From positions 62,001 to 126,000 of the forward strand of contig PAAX01000020.1 of NCBI GenBank assembly GCA_002698995.1: 64,000 bases of DNA. Direction: 5' to 3'. The stretch is from Ignavibacteriota bacterium (GTDB taxonomy: Bacteria > Bacteroidota > Ignavibacteria > Ignavibacteriales > Melioribacteraceae). Positions 37,658 to 46,398 of this stretch are shown here, piece after piece (the stretch's first letter is position 1; the number at the start of each line of letters is the position of its first letter). The notes under the pieces are model-generated. The model was given only the letters and a program-made list of their open reading frames with translations, made no database searches and had not been told where the DNA came from. A program made the position numbers and the translations under genes.

Positions 37658-37689
37658 CCACTATCGAAAGATTTCGGTAGTGGTTTTTT
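37658..37689 (+). terminator. Terminator-like hairpin between atpA and atpG
   Basis: CCACTATCGAAA (37658-37669) pairs with TTTCGGTAGTGG (37672-37683), with one T-G pair, followed by TTTTTTCTG. It is a good intrinsic terminator inside the operon, so atpG may be made at a lower level than atpA, which matches the 3:1 subunit ratio. Confidence 0.75.
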
Positions 37690-37712
37690 CTGTTTAACTT
37701 TTATTAAAGATT

Positions 37713-38591
37713 ATGGCAACTTTAAGAGACATAAAAAATAGAATAGTTGGAGTAAAAAATACTCAGAAAATTACCAAAGCAATGAAAATGGTTGCTGCGG
37801 CAAGATTAAGAAGAGCTCAGGAAAATATTATTAATGCTCGTCCTTATTCAAGAAAGATTACTGAAGTATTAAGCCATTTAATGTCTCTCGAAAAACAGAG
37901 CGGTAATCCTTTATTGCAGGAAAGAGAAGTAAAAAAAATTGGATTAGTATTAGTTACTTCCGATAGAGGTTTGTGCGGAAGTTTTAATATGAATATTATT
38001 AACAAGACCATTTCTTTGGTTAATGAAGATTTTGCCGATTACAAAAAGAACGATGCAATTGAGTTATTTTGTGTAGGTAAAAAAGGATTTGATTTCTTCA
38101 AAACAAAAAATTATAGAATTGGAAATGGTTACCCCGGCATTTTTAGCAGCTTAAATTACGAAACTGCTGTTATGTTAGTAAACGAATATAAGACTAAGTT
38201 TTTGAATGGTGATTTAGATAAAGTTTATGTGGTTTATAATGAGTTCAAATCGGTTATGCAGCAGAATATTATTGTTAAGCAGCTTCTTCCTATTTTACCC
38301 CAAACCGAACATCAAGAAGAAAAAGAAACTGATTATATATTTGAACCGGATAAACTAAGTATTATTAATTCTTTACTTCCAAGGTATTTAAATAGTCAAA
38401 TGTGGACTTTGTTATTAGATTCTTACGCTGCCGAACTTGGTGCAAGAATGACCGCTATGGATATGGCAACCGAAAATGCTAAGGAATTAATAAGAACATT
38501 AAATATTCAGTATAATAAAGAAAGACAAGCTACAATTACTACTGAAATTTTAGAGATTGTTTCAGGTGCTAATGCACTTAAAGAACAATAG
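37713..38591 (+). CDS. atpG: ATP synthase F1 subunit gamma
   Basis: This 292-residue central rotor shaft protein starts with LRDIKNRIVGVKNTQKITKAMKMVAAA, of which KNTQKITKAMKMVAA is the family signature. The middle has SDRGLCGSFN and the C-terminal helix holds RMTAMDMATENA, both diagnostic. Length is normal. Neither atpD nor atpC follows; ffh is next, 56 bases downstream, with a possible promoter of its own. Confidence 0.96.
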   Translation: MATLRDIKNRIVGVKNTQKITKAMKMVAAARLRRAQENIINARPYSRKITEVLSHLMSLEKQSGNPLLQEREVKKIGLVLVTSDRGLCGSFNMNIINKTISLVNEDFADYKKNDAIELFCVGKKGFDFFKTKNYRIGNGYPGIFSSLNYETAVMLVNEYKTKFLNGDLDKVYVVYNEFKSVMQQNIIVKQLLPILPQTEHQEEKETDYIFEPDKLSIINSLLPRYLNSQMWTLLLDSYAAELGARMTAMDMATENAKELIRTLNIQYNKERQATITTEILEIVSGANALKEQ

Positions 38592-38605
38592 ATGAAATTT
38601 GGTTT

Positions 38606-38633
38606 TTGATTTGATCTTTATATTTTATATATT
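38606..38633 (+). promoter_or_regulatory. Putative promoter of the ffh operon
   Basis: TTGATT (38606-38611) is followed after 16 bases by TATATT (38628-38633, five of six to consensus), 15 bases before the ffh ATG. The short leader leaves little room for a ribosome site, so an upstream start from the atp operon is also possible. Confidence 0.35.
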
Positions 38634-38647
38634 TTCTTAATTTAAGA

Positions 38648-39973
38648 ATGCTAGAAGATTTATCATTAAAGTTAAATAAAGCTCTTAAAAAGGTAACAGG
38701 ACAAGGTAGAATTACCGAGTCAAATATTTCCGATACTTTAAGAGAAATTAGAAGAGTTCTTTTAGATGCTGATGTAAACTACAAAGTTGCTAAACAGTTT
38801 ATTGATGATGTTAAAGAGAAGGCTTTAGGAAAAGAAGTTCTTTCTTCTGTAACTCCTGGTCAGTTAATTACTAAAATAATGTATGATGAATTATCTGAAT
38901 TAATGGGAGGCAGAAATTCCGAGCTGCAGATTAATGCATCCGGAATTACAGTAATTTTAATGGTTGGTTTGCAAGGTTCAGGTAAAACTACCTTCAGCGG
39001 TAAACTTGCAAAATATTTGTCTTCAAAAAATAGAAAAGTTCTTTTAACGGCTGCGGATGTGTACAGACCTGCTGCTAAAGATCAGTTAAAAACTTTAGGT
39101 AAGCAGATTAATGTACCTGTATTTTCAATTGACGAAAGTACGGATGCAGTTAAAATTGCTGTTGAATCTTTGGATTATGCTAAACAGAATGGCTATAATA
39201 CCGTAATTGTTGATACTGCCGGACGTTTACACGTTGACGAAGATTTGATGAACGAAGTTTCTGCCATAAAAGAGAAAATTAAACCTACAGAAACTTTGTT
39301 TGTTGTTGATTCTATGACAGGTCAAGATGCAGTTAATTCTGCAAAAGCTTTTCATGACCGTGTTGATTTTGATGGAATTGTTCTTACAAAACTTGATGGT
39401 GATTCAAGAGGGGGTTGTGCCCTTTCAATTAAAGCGGTTGTTAATGAACCGATAAAATTTGTGAGCCAAGGAGAAAAATTAGATTCAATTGAAATTTTTC
39501 ATCCCGATAGATTGGCTTCAAGAATTTTAGGAAAAGGGGATATAATTTCTCTTGTTGAAAAAGCACAAACTCAATTTGATGAAAAAGAAGCTGAAGATTT
39601 AGAGAAAAAACTTTTATCAAATAAATTTGATTTTGAAGATTTTCTTAAGCAAATTAGAATGATTAAGAAAATGGGTTCTTTAAAATCTTTAATTGGGATG
39701 ATTCCCGGAGTCAGTAATCAGATTAAAAATGCTGATATTGATGACAAGCAGCTCGTAAGAGTTGAATCAATAATTCAATCGATGACTCCGAAAGAAAGAA
39801 GTAATCCCAAAATTTTAAATGGAAGCAGAAGAAAAAGAATTGCTTTAGGAAGTGGAAATTCAATACAGGATGTAAACAGACTTATAAAGCAGTTTAATGA
39901 AATGCACAAAATGATGAAAATGATGAGTTCTAAAGGAGGGAAAAACCTCTTAAAGAATTTTAGATTTAACTGA
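38648..39973 (+). CDS. ffh: Signal recognition particle protein Ffh
   Basis: This 441-residue GTPase binds signal sequences of nascent membrane proteins with 4.5S RNA and delivers them to FtsY. The N domain is followed by the G domain with GLQGSGKTTFSGKLA (P loop, about 106-120), DTAGRLHVDEDLM and TKLDGDSRGG. The C-terminal M domain is methionine-rich (FNEMHKMMKMMSSKGG). Length is typical. It heads the run rpsP-khpA-rimM-trmD-rplS. Confidence 0.97.
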   Translation: MLEDLSLKLNKALKKVTGQGRITESNISDTLREIRRVLLDADVNYKVAKQFIDDVKEKALGKEVLSSVTPGQLITKIMYDELSELMGGRNSELQINASGITVILMVGLQGSGKTTFSGKLAKYLSSKNRKVLLTAADVYRPAAKDQLKTLGKQINVPVFSIDESTDAVKIAVESLDYAKQNGYNTVIVDTAGRLHVDEDLMNEVSAIKEKIKPTETLFVVDSMTGQDAVNSAKAFHDRVDFDGIVLTKLDGDSRGGCALSIKAVVNEPIKFVSQGEKLDSIEIFHPDRLASRILGKGDIISLVEKAQTQFDEKEAEDLEKKLLSNKFDFEDFLKQIRMIKKMGSLKSLIGMIPGVSNQIKNADIDDKQLVRVESIIQSMTPKERSNPKILNGSRRKRIALGSGNSIQDVNRLIKQFNEMHKMMKMMSSKGGKNLLKNFRFN

Positions 39974-40012
39974 TTTTGGAAATAAATTAAATTAATTGGA
40001 GGAGTAAGAAAC

Positions 40013-40465
40013 TTGGCTGTTAAGTTAAGATTAAGTAGAATGGGAAAGAAAAGACAACCTGTTTATAAGGTTGTTGCTGCAGATGCTCGTTCCCCAAGAG
40101 ACGGTAGAATTATTGAAGCGATTGGCTTGTATAATCCTAAAACTGAACCTGCAACGGTTGATATTAAAGAAGAAAGAGCATTGTATTGGTTAGGAGTTGG
40201 TGCGCAGCCTACTACAACTGTTAAAAATTTATTGAGTAAAAAAGGTATTTTATTAAAAAGAGAACTCTTAAATAAAGGTCTTTCTGAAGATAAAATTAAT
40301 ACAGAAGTAGAAAATTGGTCAAAAGCTCTTGAAGCTAAGAATGCTGCTAAAACCAAATCTGATAAAAAAGTAAAAAAAGAAGAACCGAAATTAGAAGTTA
40401 AAGAAGAAAGTATTCAAGAAGCTGAGGGTACGGCTTCAACTGAAGAAACAAAAGACGAGGCATAG
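40013..40465 (+). CDS. rpsP: 30S ribosomal protein S16
   Basis: The 150-residue protein contains the complete S16 domain ([50 protein letters not shown]) in its first 85 residues and then a long charged Lys/Glu/Ala tail to residue 150, a frequent extension in Bacteroidota. The start is TTG 40013, preceded by GGAGGA nine bases away. The family sequence fits that start exactly and no ATG is available. Confidence 0.97.
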   Translation: MAVKLRLSRMGKKRQPVYKVVAADARSPRDGRIIEAIGLYNPKTEPATVDIKEERALYWLGVGAQPTTTVKNLLSKKGILLKRELLNKGLSEDKINTEVENWSKALEAKNAAKTKSDKKVKKEEPKLEVKEESIQEAEGTASTEETKDEA

Positions 40466-40519
40466 TATAAGATCCTTGTTCAGTACCCTTTATTGTCAAA
40501 TTATTATAAAGGTACACTT

Positions 40520-40753
40520 ATGAAAGATTTTATCGAATTTATCTCAAAACATCTTGTTGATAATCCGGATAACGTGAGTATTGAAGAAGCTACTCCGGAT
40601 GAAAAAACCATTGAACTAACTCTAAAGGTTGGTGCTGATGATGTTGGTAAGGTAATTGGTAAACAAGGAAAAACAGCTCAAGCAATGCGTACTTTATTAA
40701 CAGCAATTGCTGCTAAAGAAGGTAAAAGAGCTATCTTAAAAATTTTAGATTAA
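40520..40753 (+). CDS. khpA: KH-domain RNA-binding protein KhpA
   Basis: This 77-residue protein has a single type II KH domain with the GKVIGKQGKTAQAMRTLL loop (GxxG). ATG 40520 is used; an in-frame ATG at 40493 would add nine residues that do not belong to the family. KhpA proteins bind RNA, often with KhpB, and the gene commonly sits between rpsP and rimM as here. Confidence 0.92.
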   Translation: MKDFIEFISKHLVDNPDNVSIEEATPDEKTIELTLKVGADDVGKVIGKQGKTAQAMRTLLTAIAAKEGKRAILKILD

Positions 40754-40756
40754 TAG

Positions 40757-41272
40757 GTGTCCGAATACTTTCTTATTGGCGAAATAAAATCTGTTATTAA
40801 TAGTAATGGTTTTGTTTCAATAAAAAGTTATTCTGATTTTCCGGATAAGGTTTTAAAACTTAAAGAAGTTTTTGTTGATATTTTTGGCGATAAGCGCCGA
40901 TTTATTATTGAAAATATCGAATATAAAAAATCTTTTTTTGTTTTTAAGTTTAAGAACTTTGATTCATTAGAAACTACTGAAATTTTAGTAGGTAAAAAAA
41001 TTTTTGTTGATAATTTACGTCTTCCAAAATTGAGTTCTTTTGAATTTTATATTCATGACTTAATTGGTAGTAAAGTTTATCTGGAAAATGAGTTCTTTGG
41101 AGAATTGATAGAAGTACTTCAATTACCGGCTAATGATGTTTATGTTGTAAATTCTAAAGAAGGTAAAGAAGTGCTTGTACCGGCTGTAAAAAAGATTATT
41201 AAAAGTTTTGATTCAGCAAATAAAATATTAATTATTAGCTCCGATTTTGACTATTTAGAAGATGAGAATTGA
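40757..41272 (+). CDS. rimM: 16S rRNA processing protein RimM
   Basis: This 171-residue 30S maturation factor binds S19 and helps assemble the 30S head. The N-terminal beta-barrel begins YFLIGEIKSVINSNGFVSIKS and the C-terminal PRC barrel contains DLIGSKVYLENEFFGELIEVLQ and KEVLVPAVKKII. The sequence is divergent but family marks and gene order are clear. The start is a GTG three bases after the khpA stop. The end overlaps trmD by 11 bases. Confidence 0.9.
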   Translation: MSEYFLIGEIKSVINSNGFVSIKSYSDFPDKVLKLKEVFVDIFGDKRRFIIENIEYKKSFFVFKFKNFDSLETTEILVGKKIFVDNLRLPKLSSFEFYIHDLIGSKVYLENEFFGELIEVLQLPANDVYVVNSKEGKEVLVPAVKKIIKSFDSANKILIISSDFDYLEDEN

Positions 41273-41942
41273 TTTAATTTCTGCTGTTCCGGATTTATTA
41301 ATGAGTCCGCTTCAAACAAGTATTATAAAGCGTGCTCAAAGCAAAAGTAAAGTTGAAATTTATATTCATGATTTGCGGGATTATGCTTTTAATAAGCATA
41401 AGCAGATTGATGATAAACCTTTTGGCGGTGGTCCCGGAATGCTTCTTAAACCGGAACCTTTCTTTGAATTAATTGAAAAGTTAATTTTGGAAAGAAAGTA
41501 TGATGAAATAATATTTTCAACTCCGGGTGGAAAAATTTTTAATCAGAAAATTGCCAATAAGTTGTCATTAAAAAATAATATAATAATTATTGCCGGACAT
41601 TATAAAGGAATTGATGATAGAGTAAGAGAAAGATTTGCTACTTTAGAATTGTCAATTGGTAATTTTGTTTTAAGTGGTGGTGAGTTGCCGGCTCTTGTAA
41701 TTGTTGATGCAATTGTGAGACTGATTCCTGGTGTATTAAATGATAGTGAATCTGCTTTGAATGATAGTTTTATGGACGGTAATTATATTGAAGCTCCTAA
41801 TTATACACGTCCATCAGAATATAAAGGTTTAAAAGTTCCGGAAGTTTTACTTTCTGGGAACGAAAAATTAATAAATGATTGGAAAACTGAACAATCAAAA
41901 GTTTTAACAGAAAAGTGGAAAAACATTAATAGTTCGGAGTAA
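41262..41942 (+). CDS. trmD: tRNA (guanine37-N1)-methyltransferase
   Basis: The 226-residue SPOUT-fold enzyme methylates G37 next to the anticodon of tRNAs reading CNN/GNN codons and prevents frameshifting. The knot motifs are DKPFGGGPGMLL, AGHYKGIDDRVRE and FVLSGGELPALVIVDA, and the usual SAM pocket is intact. Length is normal. It overlaps rimM and ends three bases before rplS. Confidence 0.97.
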   Translation: MRIDLISAVPDLLMSPLQTSIIKRAQSKSKVEIYIHDLRDYAFNKHKQIDDKPFGGGPGMLLKPEPFFELIEKLILERKYDEIIFSTPGGKIFNQKIANKLSLKNNIIIIAGHYKGIDDRVRERFATLELSIGNFVLSGGELPALVIVDAIVRLIPGVLNDSESALNDSFMDGNYIEAPNYTRPSEYKGLKVPEVLLSGNEKLINDWKTEQSKVLTEKWKNINSSE

Positions 41943-41945
41943 GAG

Positions 41946-42293
41946 ATGAATAAATTAGCTGAAATTGTTGGAGAACAGAAGAGAGAAGATATCCCAAATT
42001 TTAAGGCTGGGGATAGAATTCGTGTTCATGTGAGAGTAATTGAAGGTGATAAAGAAAGAATACAGCCTTATGAAGGGGATGTTATAAGCATTAAAGGAAG
42101 TGGTGTTAACAGAACTTTCACTGTAAGAAAAATATCCAGCGGTGTTGGTGTTGAAAGAATTTTTCCTTTCAGTTCACCAAAAGTTGCTAAAGTTGAATTA
42201 GTAAGAGAAGGTAAAGTTAGAAGAGCAAAATTATTCTACTTAAGAGAATTAAGTGGTAAGGCTGCCAGAATTAAAGATAAAAATCAAAAGTAA
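41946..42293 (+). CDS. rplS: 50S ribosomal protein L19
   Basis: The 115-residue L19 lies at the 30S/50S interface. Recognised by [44 protein letters not shown] and [20 protein letters not shown], all conserved. An AGAG ribosome site is seen. A strong terminator follows and closes the operon. Confidence 0.97.
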   Translation: MNKLAEIVGEQKREDIPNFKAGDRIRVHVRVIEGDKERIQPYEGDVISIKGSGVNRTFTVRKISSGVGVERIFPFSSPKVAKVELVREGKVRRAKLFYLRELSGKAARIKDKNQK

Positions 42294-42320
42294 TTCTTAA
42301 CTAACAAAATTTTCTTATAC

Positions 42321-42350
42321 AGCCGCTTTTATTAAGCGGCTTTTATTTTT
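42321..42350 (+). terminator. Intrinsic terminator of the ffh-rplS operon
   Basis: AGCCGCTT (42321-42328) pairs with AAGCGGCT (42334-42341), loop TTATT, followed by TTTATTTTTT. Confidence 0.9.
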
Positions 42351-42367
42351 TAAAGTGCAGGTAATTT

Positions 42368-43126
42368 ATGAAATTATTCCTTCCAAATAATCTTTTCAGC
42401 CGTTTATTCGAAAAACTTTTAGATAAAAAAAATATTTCTGAGGTTATTTATCTCCCTTCGGCACAGATTAGCAAAATGGTGGAAAGCTATGAGGAAGCAG
42501 TCGGTTTAATTCCAACTTGTGATTTATTAAATCATCATGAACTGTTTATTTCGTCTAAACTGGGTTTAGCTTTTGACGGGCTTATTTCAACTTCATATTT
42601 CTATCTTGGTAATAGCTTTGGTAATGAAAAAAAAATTCATCTTTATGGTGATATATCATCAAATGATTTAATACTTTCTAAAATTTTGATATCCGAAAGA
42701 TATGATATTGATATTGATTTGGTTCTTGAAACTAAAGATAGAACAGATGATATAGAAAATTATCTAATTTGCGGCGATGATAATTTTAACAAGTCTCAGT
42801 TTGAAATGGGAATAAGTTTTGCTGATCAGACAGCAGAGTTTATAAATCTTCCTTATGTTAATTATGTGCTTGCATCAAAAAAGGATAATTTATTAAGCGA
42901 ATTAAACCAAAGTTCAGATAAAATTGATATTACTTTTGAGGATTCATTTAATGAGATAATATCGAAAGAAAATATCTCTGAATCTTCAATTGATTTCATC
43001 AAAATGAACTTGGGAAGCATTTATTTCCAGTTAACGGAAAATGAAATTGAAGCAATAAACGAAATTGTAAAACTTCCTTTTTATCATGGTATGATAGAGG
43101 ATGTACATGAATTAAAATTAGTATAG
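42368..43126 (+). CDS. MqnA-fold protein, divergent
   Basis: The 252-residue product resembles the periplasmic-binding-like fold of the MqnA/MqnD family (chorismate dehydratase of the futalosine menaquinone pathway). Matching stretches are EAVGLIPTCDLL, LGLAFDGLISTSYFYLG, NYLICGDDNF and EMGISFADQTAEFINLPYV, in the family order. The N-terminal segment of true MqnA, with the conserved tyrosine-leucine-asparagine region, is missing or unrecognisable, so activity is doubtful. It is a lone gene with a terminator on each side. It may be a non-catalytic relative or a new binding protein. Confidence 0.45.
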   Translation: MKLFLPNNLFSRLFEKLLDKKNISEVIYLPSAQISKMVESYEEAVGLIPTCDLLNHHELFISSKLGLAFDGLISTSYFYLGNSFGNEKKIHLYGDISSNDLILSKILISERYDIDIDLVLETKDRTDDIENYLICGDDNFNKSQFEMGISFADQTAEFINLPYVNYVLASKKDNLLSELNQSSDKIDITFEDSFNEIISKENISESSIDFIKMNLGSIYFQLTENEIEAINEIVKLPFYHGMIEDVHELKLV

Positions 43127-43134
43127 AAAATTTA

Positions 43135-43158
43135 GCCGTACAGAAAAATCTGTACGGC
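43135..43158. terminator. Bidirectional terminator between convergent genes
   Basis: GCCGTACAGA (43135-43144) pairs perfectly with TCTGTACGGC (43149-43158) around an AAAA loop. It lies seven bases before the stop of the convergent serA gene and nine after the plus-strand gene, and can serve both, although T runs are short on both sides. Confidence 0.7.
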
Positions 43159-43164
43159 AATAAA

Positions 43165-44355
43165 TTAAATTTGACTGTGTGATACAGTAATTACATTCGG
43201 ATTATTTTTAATTATTGACAGCATATTATCGTTAAGCTGAGTTTTAAGTTTCATTGTACAGCATGCAACAACTGCTCCATCAAAAATTATATTTTCTACT
43301 TCTTCTATGTTTATATTTTCTTCTTTTATTACATCAAGTATTGATGAAAGAACTCCAGGTTTATCATAATGCTTAACTACTAATTGATATTTTGCATCAG
43401 TAATTCTTGCTCTGTTAACCCAATGCTGAATAACGCCGCTGTTTATATAATTTAGAATGATATTAACAGCTTCTTCTGCTACAGCATCTTGAGCTTGAGT
43501 TGTTGAAGCTCCGATATGATGAGTAACATAAACATTCTCTAATTCTTGCAGCTTAGAGCTTACGCCGCCAGATTTTTGTTCAGGTTCACCGGCAAATACA
43601 TCTAAACCTACTCTTAGATTTTTTTCCTTAACTGCTTTCATCAAAGCTTCTTCATCAATAACATCTGCTCTTGAAGTATTTATTAATATTGCTCCATCCT
43701 TCATGTAACTAAACATCTGTTCGTTAAATAATCCTTTTGTTTGAGGAGTAGCTGGTAAGTGCAATGAAACAATATCAGCCAGCGGAAGAATTTTATCAAA
43801 TTCGGAAAAATCTTTATATGGTAATCCTTCAACTCTTGAAATATCTTTACCGTAAACATTCATACCAAATGCATGAGCACGTTTCACAAGTTCCTTCCCG
43901 ATATTTCCTAATCCAACAACAGCAATAGTTTTTCCAAATAAACCTTCAGCTTTTGAATACTCTCCTTTATTCCAAACACCATTCTTAAAATCAGAAACAT
44001 TATGTGGAATTCTTCTATCGAGAGCAATAATAAGTCCCATTGCTAATTCTGCTACGGCAATTGCATTCTTGCCAGGACAATTAGCAACATAAACTCCTTT
44101 TTTATTAGCCGCAGAAATATTAATATTATTAACACCTGCTCCGGCTCTTACAATTAAGTTTAGTTTTTCAGCTCTCATTATTGTTTCTTCATTTACTTTA
44201 GTAGAACGAACTACTATAACATCAACATCTTTAGCTGCTTCAGGTAAATCATTTTCGCCAAGTTTTGGGTTATTAATAACTTCCAGTCCGTGCTCAGTTA
44301 ACATATCCAAATATTTTTGTGGAAGTTTGTCTGCTACTAAAACTTTAATCTTCAT
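43165..44355 (-). CDS. serA: D-3-phosphoglycerate dehydrogenase, short form
   Basis: This 396-residue NAD-dependent dehydrogenase is of the D-2-hydroxyacid family. Seen are VRAGAGVNNIN, the Rossmann motif VVGLGNIGKELV, NTSRADVIDEEAL and HHIGASTTQAQ (catalytic His), plus a C-terminal ACT domain (HYDKPGVLSSILDVI). It lacks the ASB domain of the long form at 17227. A GGAG ribosome site precedes the start. It is the last gene of a minus-strand operon after hutU. Serine synthesis is the likely role, but a different 2-hydroxyacid is possible. Confidence 0.88.
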   Translation of the reverse strand: MKIKVLVADKLPQKYLDMLTEHGLEVINNPKLGENDLPEAAKDVDVIVVRSTKVNEETIMRAEKLNLIVRAGAGVNNINISAANKKGVYVANCPGKNAIAVAELAMGLIIALDRRIPHNVSDFKNGVWNKGEYSKAEGLFGKTIAVVGLGNIGKELVKRAHAFGMNVYGKDISRVEGLPYKDFSEFDKILPLADIVSLHLPATPQTKGLFNEQMFSYMKDGAILINTSRADVIDEEALMKAVKEKNLRVGLDVFAGEPEQKSGGVSSKLQELENVYVTHHIGASTTQAQDAVAEEAVNIILNYINSGVIQHWVNRARITDAKYQLVVKHYDKPGVLSSILDVIKEENINIEEVENIIFDGAVVACCTMKLKTQLNDNMLSIIKNNPNVITVSHSQI

Positions 44356-44387
44356 ATTAGCTCCATTGTATTATCTATTGAAATAAA

Positions 44388-46043
44388 CTATTTCATCATA
44401 GGAATTTTTACACCAAATTTATTCGCATTATCATAAGCTCGTTTATAACCGGCATCCGTATGTCTAATGATTCCCATACCGGGATCATAAGTAAGAACTC
44501 TTTCTAATCTTTCTTCGGCTTCTTTTGTCCCGTCTGCAACAACCACCATTCCAGCATGAATTGATTTTCCCATTCCAACACCACCTCCGTGGTGAACAGA
44601 AACCCAGCTTGCACCACCAACAGCATTTAACAGAGCATTTAATATGGGCCAATCGGCAATTGCGTCACTTCCGTCTTTCATACCTTCAGTTTCTCTATTT
44701 GGGGAAGCGACAGAACCGCAATCCAAATGATCTCTTCCAATTACGATTGGTGCTGAGACTTTTTTATCAGCTACAAGTTGATTAAATATTTTTCCCATCT
44801 TTGCTCTTTCGCCATAACCAAGCCAGCATATTCTGGAAGGCAATCCTTGGAAATGAATTTTTTCTTGTGCTAATTTAATCCATCTTATCAATGCATCATT
44901 TTCCGGGAAAGATTCAATTATTGCTTTATCGGTTTCATAAATATCTTTGGGGTCGCCTGAAAGAGCAGCCCATCTAAAAGGACCTTTTCCATCGCAGAAA
45001 AGGGGACGAATATATTCCGGAACAAATCCTGGAATATCAAAAGCATTTTCAACACCATTATCTTTAGCTTCACCGCGTATGTTGTTGCCGTAATCAAAAG
45101 TAATAGAGCCTCTTTTTTGAAACTCAAGCATTGATTTAACATGCTCAACAACAGTTTGTCTTGCTAATGAAATATATTCATCTGAATTTGAATTACGAAG
45201 TAAGACAGCTTCTTCATAGTTCATTCCCATAGGAACATATCCGTATAGCATATCATGAGCTGAAGTTTGATCTGTCAGTATATCGGGAATAAAATTTCGT
45301 TTTAATAATTCTGGTAAAATATCTCCGGCATTTCCCAGTAAACCAACTGATAAAGCTTCACCATTTTCTTTTGCAGAAAGAATCATATTAAGAGCTTCAT
45401 CAATGTATGTAGTCATTTTATCTAAGTAACCTGTTTCTAATCTTTTCTTAATTCTAGAAGGATCGATTTCAATTGCCAAGCACGCTGCTCCATTCATGGT
45501 TGCAGCTAAGGGCTGAGCACCTCCCATTCCTCCTAATCCCGCAGTCAATAAAGTTTTACCTTTTAGTGAACCATTAAAATGCTGGTTAGCACATTCGGCA
45601 AAAGTTTCATATGTTCCTTGAAGAATTCCTTGCGAACCAATGTATATCCAGCTTCCGGCAGTCATTTGGCCGTACATAGTTAAACCAAGTTTTTCTAATC
45701 TTCTAAATTCATCCCATGTTGCCCAATCCGGTACCAGCATCGAATTTGAAATTAACACTCTTGGTGCATTTTTATGCGTTCTAAAAATTCCAACCGGTTT
45801 ACCTGACTGAACCAAAAGAGTTTCATCATCTTCTAGGTTTTTTAATGATTCAACTATTGCATCAAAAGCTTCCCAGTTTCTAGCTGCTTTCCCAATTCCT
45901 CCATAAACAATTAAATCCTCAGGTTTTTCTGCAACCTCAGGATCAAGATTGTTCATTAACATTCTTAATGCTGCTTCTTGAATCCATCCTTTTGTATTAA
46001 GAATAGTTCCTCTAGGTGCTTTAATTGTTCTGGTTGATTCCAT
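44388..46043 (-). CDS. hutU: Urocanate hydratase
   Basis: The 551-residue enzyme hydrates urocanate to 4-imidazolone-5-propanoate in histidine breakdown, using tightly bound NAD as an electrophile. Signature stretches include [20 protein letters not shown] (read as [17 protein letters not shown]), [48 protein letters not shown] and [13 protein letters not shown]. Length equals the family norm. hutH and hutI are not in the window, so the pathway must be completed elsewhere. Two bases separate it from the small upstream gene. Confidence 0.97.
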   Translation of the reverse strand: MESTRTIKAPRGTILNTKGWIQEAALRMLMNNLDPEVAEKPEDLIVYGGIGKAARNWEAFDAIVESLKNLEDDETLLVQSGKPVGIFRTHKNAPRVLISNSMLVPDWATWDEFRRLEKLGLTMYGQMTAGSWIYIGSQGILQGTYETFAECANQHFNGSLKGKTLLTAGLGGMGGAQPLAATMNGAACLAIEIDPSRIKKRLETGYLDKMTTYIDEALNMILSAKENGEALSVGLLGNAGDILPELLKRNFIPDILTDQTSAHDMLYGYVPMGMNYEEAVLLRNSNSDEYISLARQTVVEHVKSMLEFQKRGSITFDYGNNIRGEAKDNGVENAFDIPGFVPEYIRPLFCDGKGPFRWAALSGDPKDIYETDKAIIESFPENDALIRWIKLAQEKIHFQGLPSRICWLGYGERAKMGKIFNQLVADKKVSAPIVIGRDHLDCGSVASPNRETEGMKDGSDAIADWPILNALLNAVGGASWVSVHHGGGVGMGKSIHAGMVVVADGTKEAEERLERVLTYDPGMGIIRHTDAGYKRAYDNANKFGVKIPMMK

Positions 46044-46045
46044 TT

Positions 46046-46387
46046 TTACTCTTCAAAATAATTTGATAAAATATTGTTGTATTGATTAAACATCGATTTG
46101 TAAAGCCATTTCTTTAAGAACCAGCTTTTCTCCATCTTTAGTTTTAAGAATTTGACATTTTCCTTTAATTGAAGGACTAACCTAGTCCTTTCATCTTTTG
46201 TAAGCTTAACATCTTCTAGACCGTTGCCTAACTTACTAATTATTGACTGAAAAGCCTTTACATCTGCATAAAATCTTGAGTCAGTTTGCATCTGCTTTAT
46301 AGCTTGATTACAAAATGTGGTCAATAATTTTCTCTCATTTTTGTCAAAATCATAAATGTAGCTTTTGAATAACTTATTTCTTTTCAT
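46046..46387 (-). CDS. Small uncharacterised protein in the add-hutU operon
   Basis: This 113-residue protein is not recognised. It is basic, mostly helical by composition, has no signal peptide or membrane helix and no cysteine pair (one Cys). The C-terminal part has a Trp/Lys-rich stretch ([17 protein letters not shown]) that could be amphipathic. It is tightly packed between add (11 bases) and hutU (two bases), which supports it being a real gene. Confidence 0.65.
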   Translation of the reverse strand: MKRNKLFKSYIYDFDKNERKLLTTFCNQAIKQMQTDSRFYADVKAFQSIISKLGNGLEDVKLTKDERTRLVLQLKENVKFLKLKMEKSWFLKKWLYKSMFNQYNNILSNYFEE

Positions 46388-46398
46388 AATTCTCTGGA

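Noticed and set aside
44525-44785. Plus-strand open frame inside hutU
   Set aside because: Shadow of the conserved urocanase coding sequence on the other strand.
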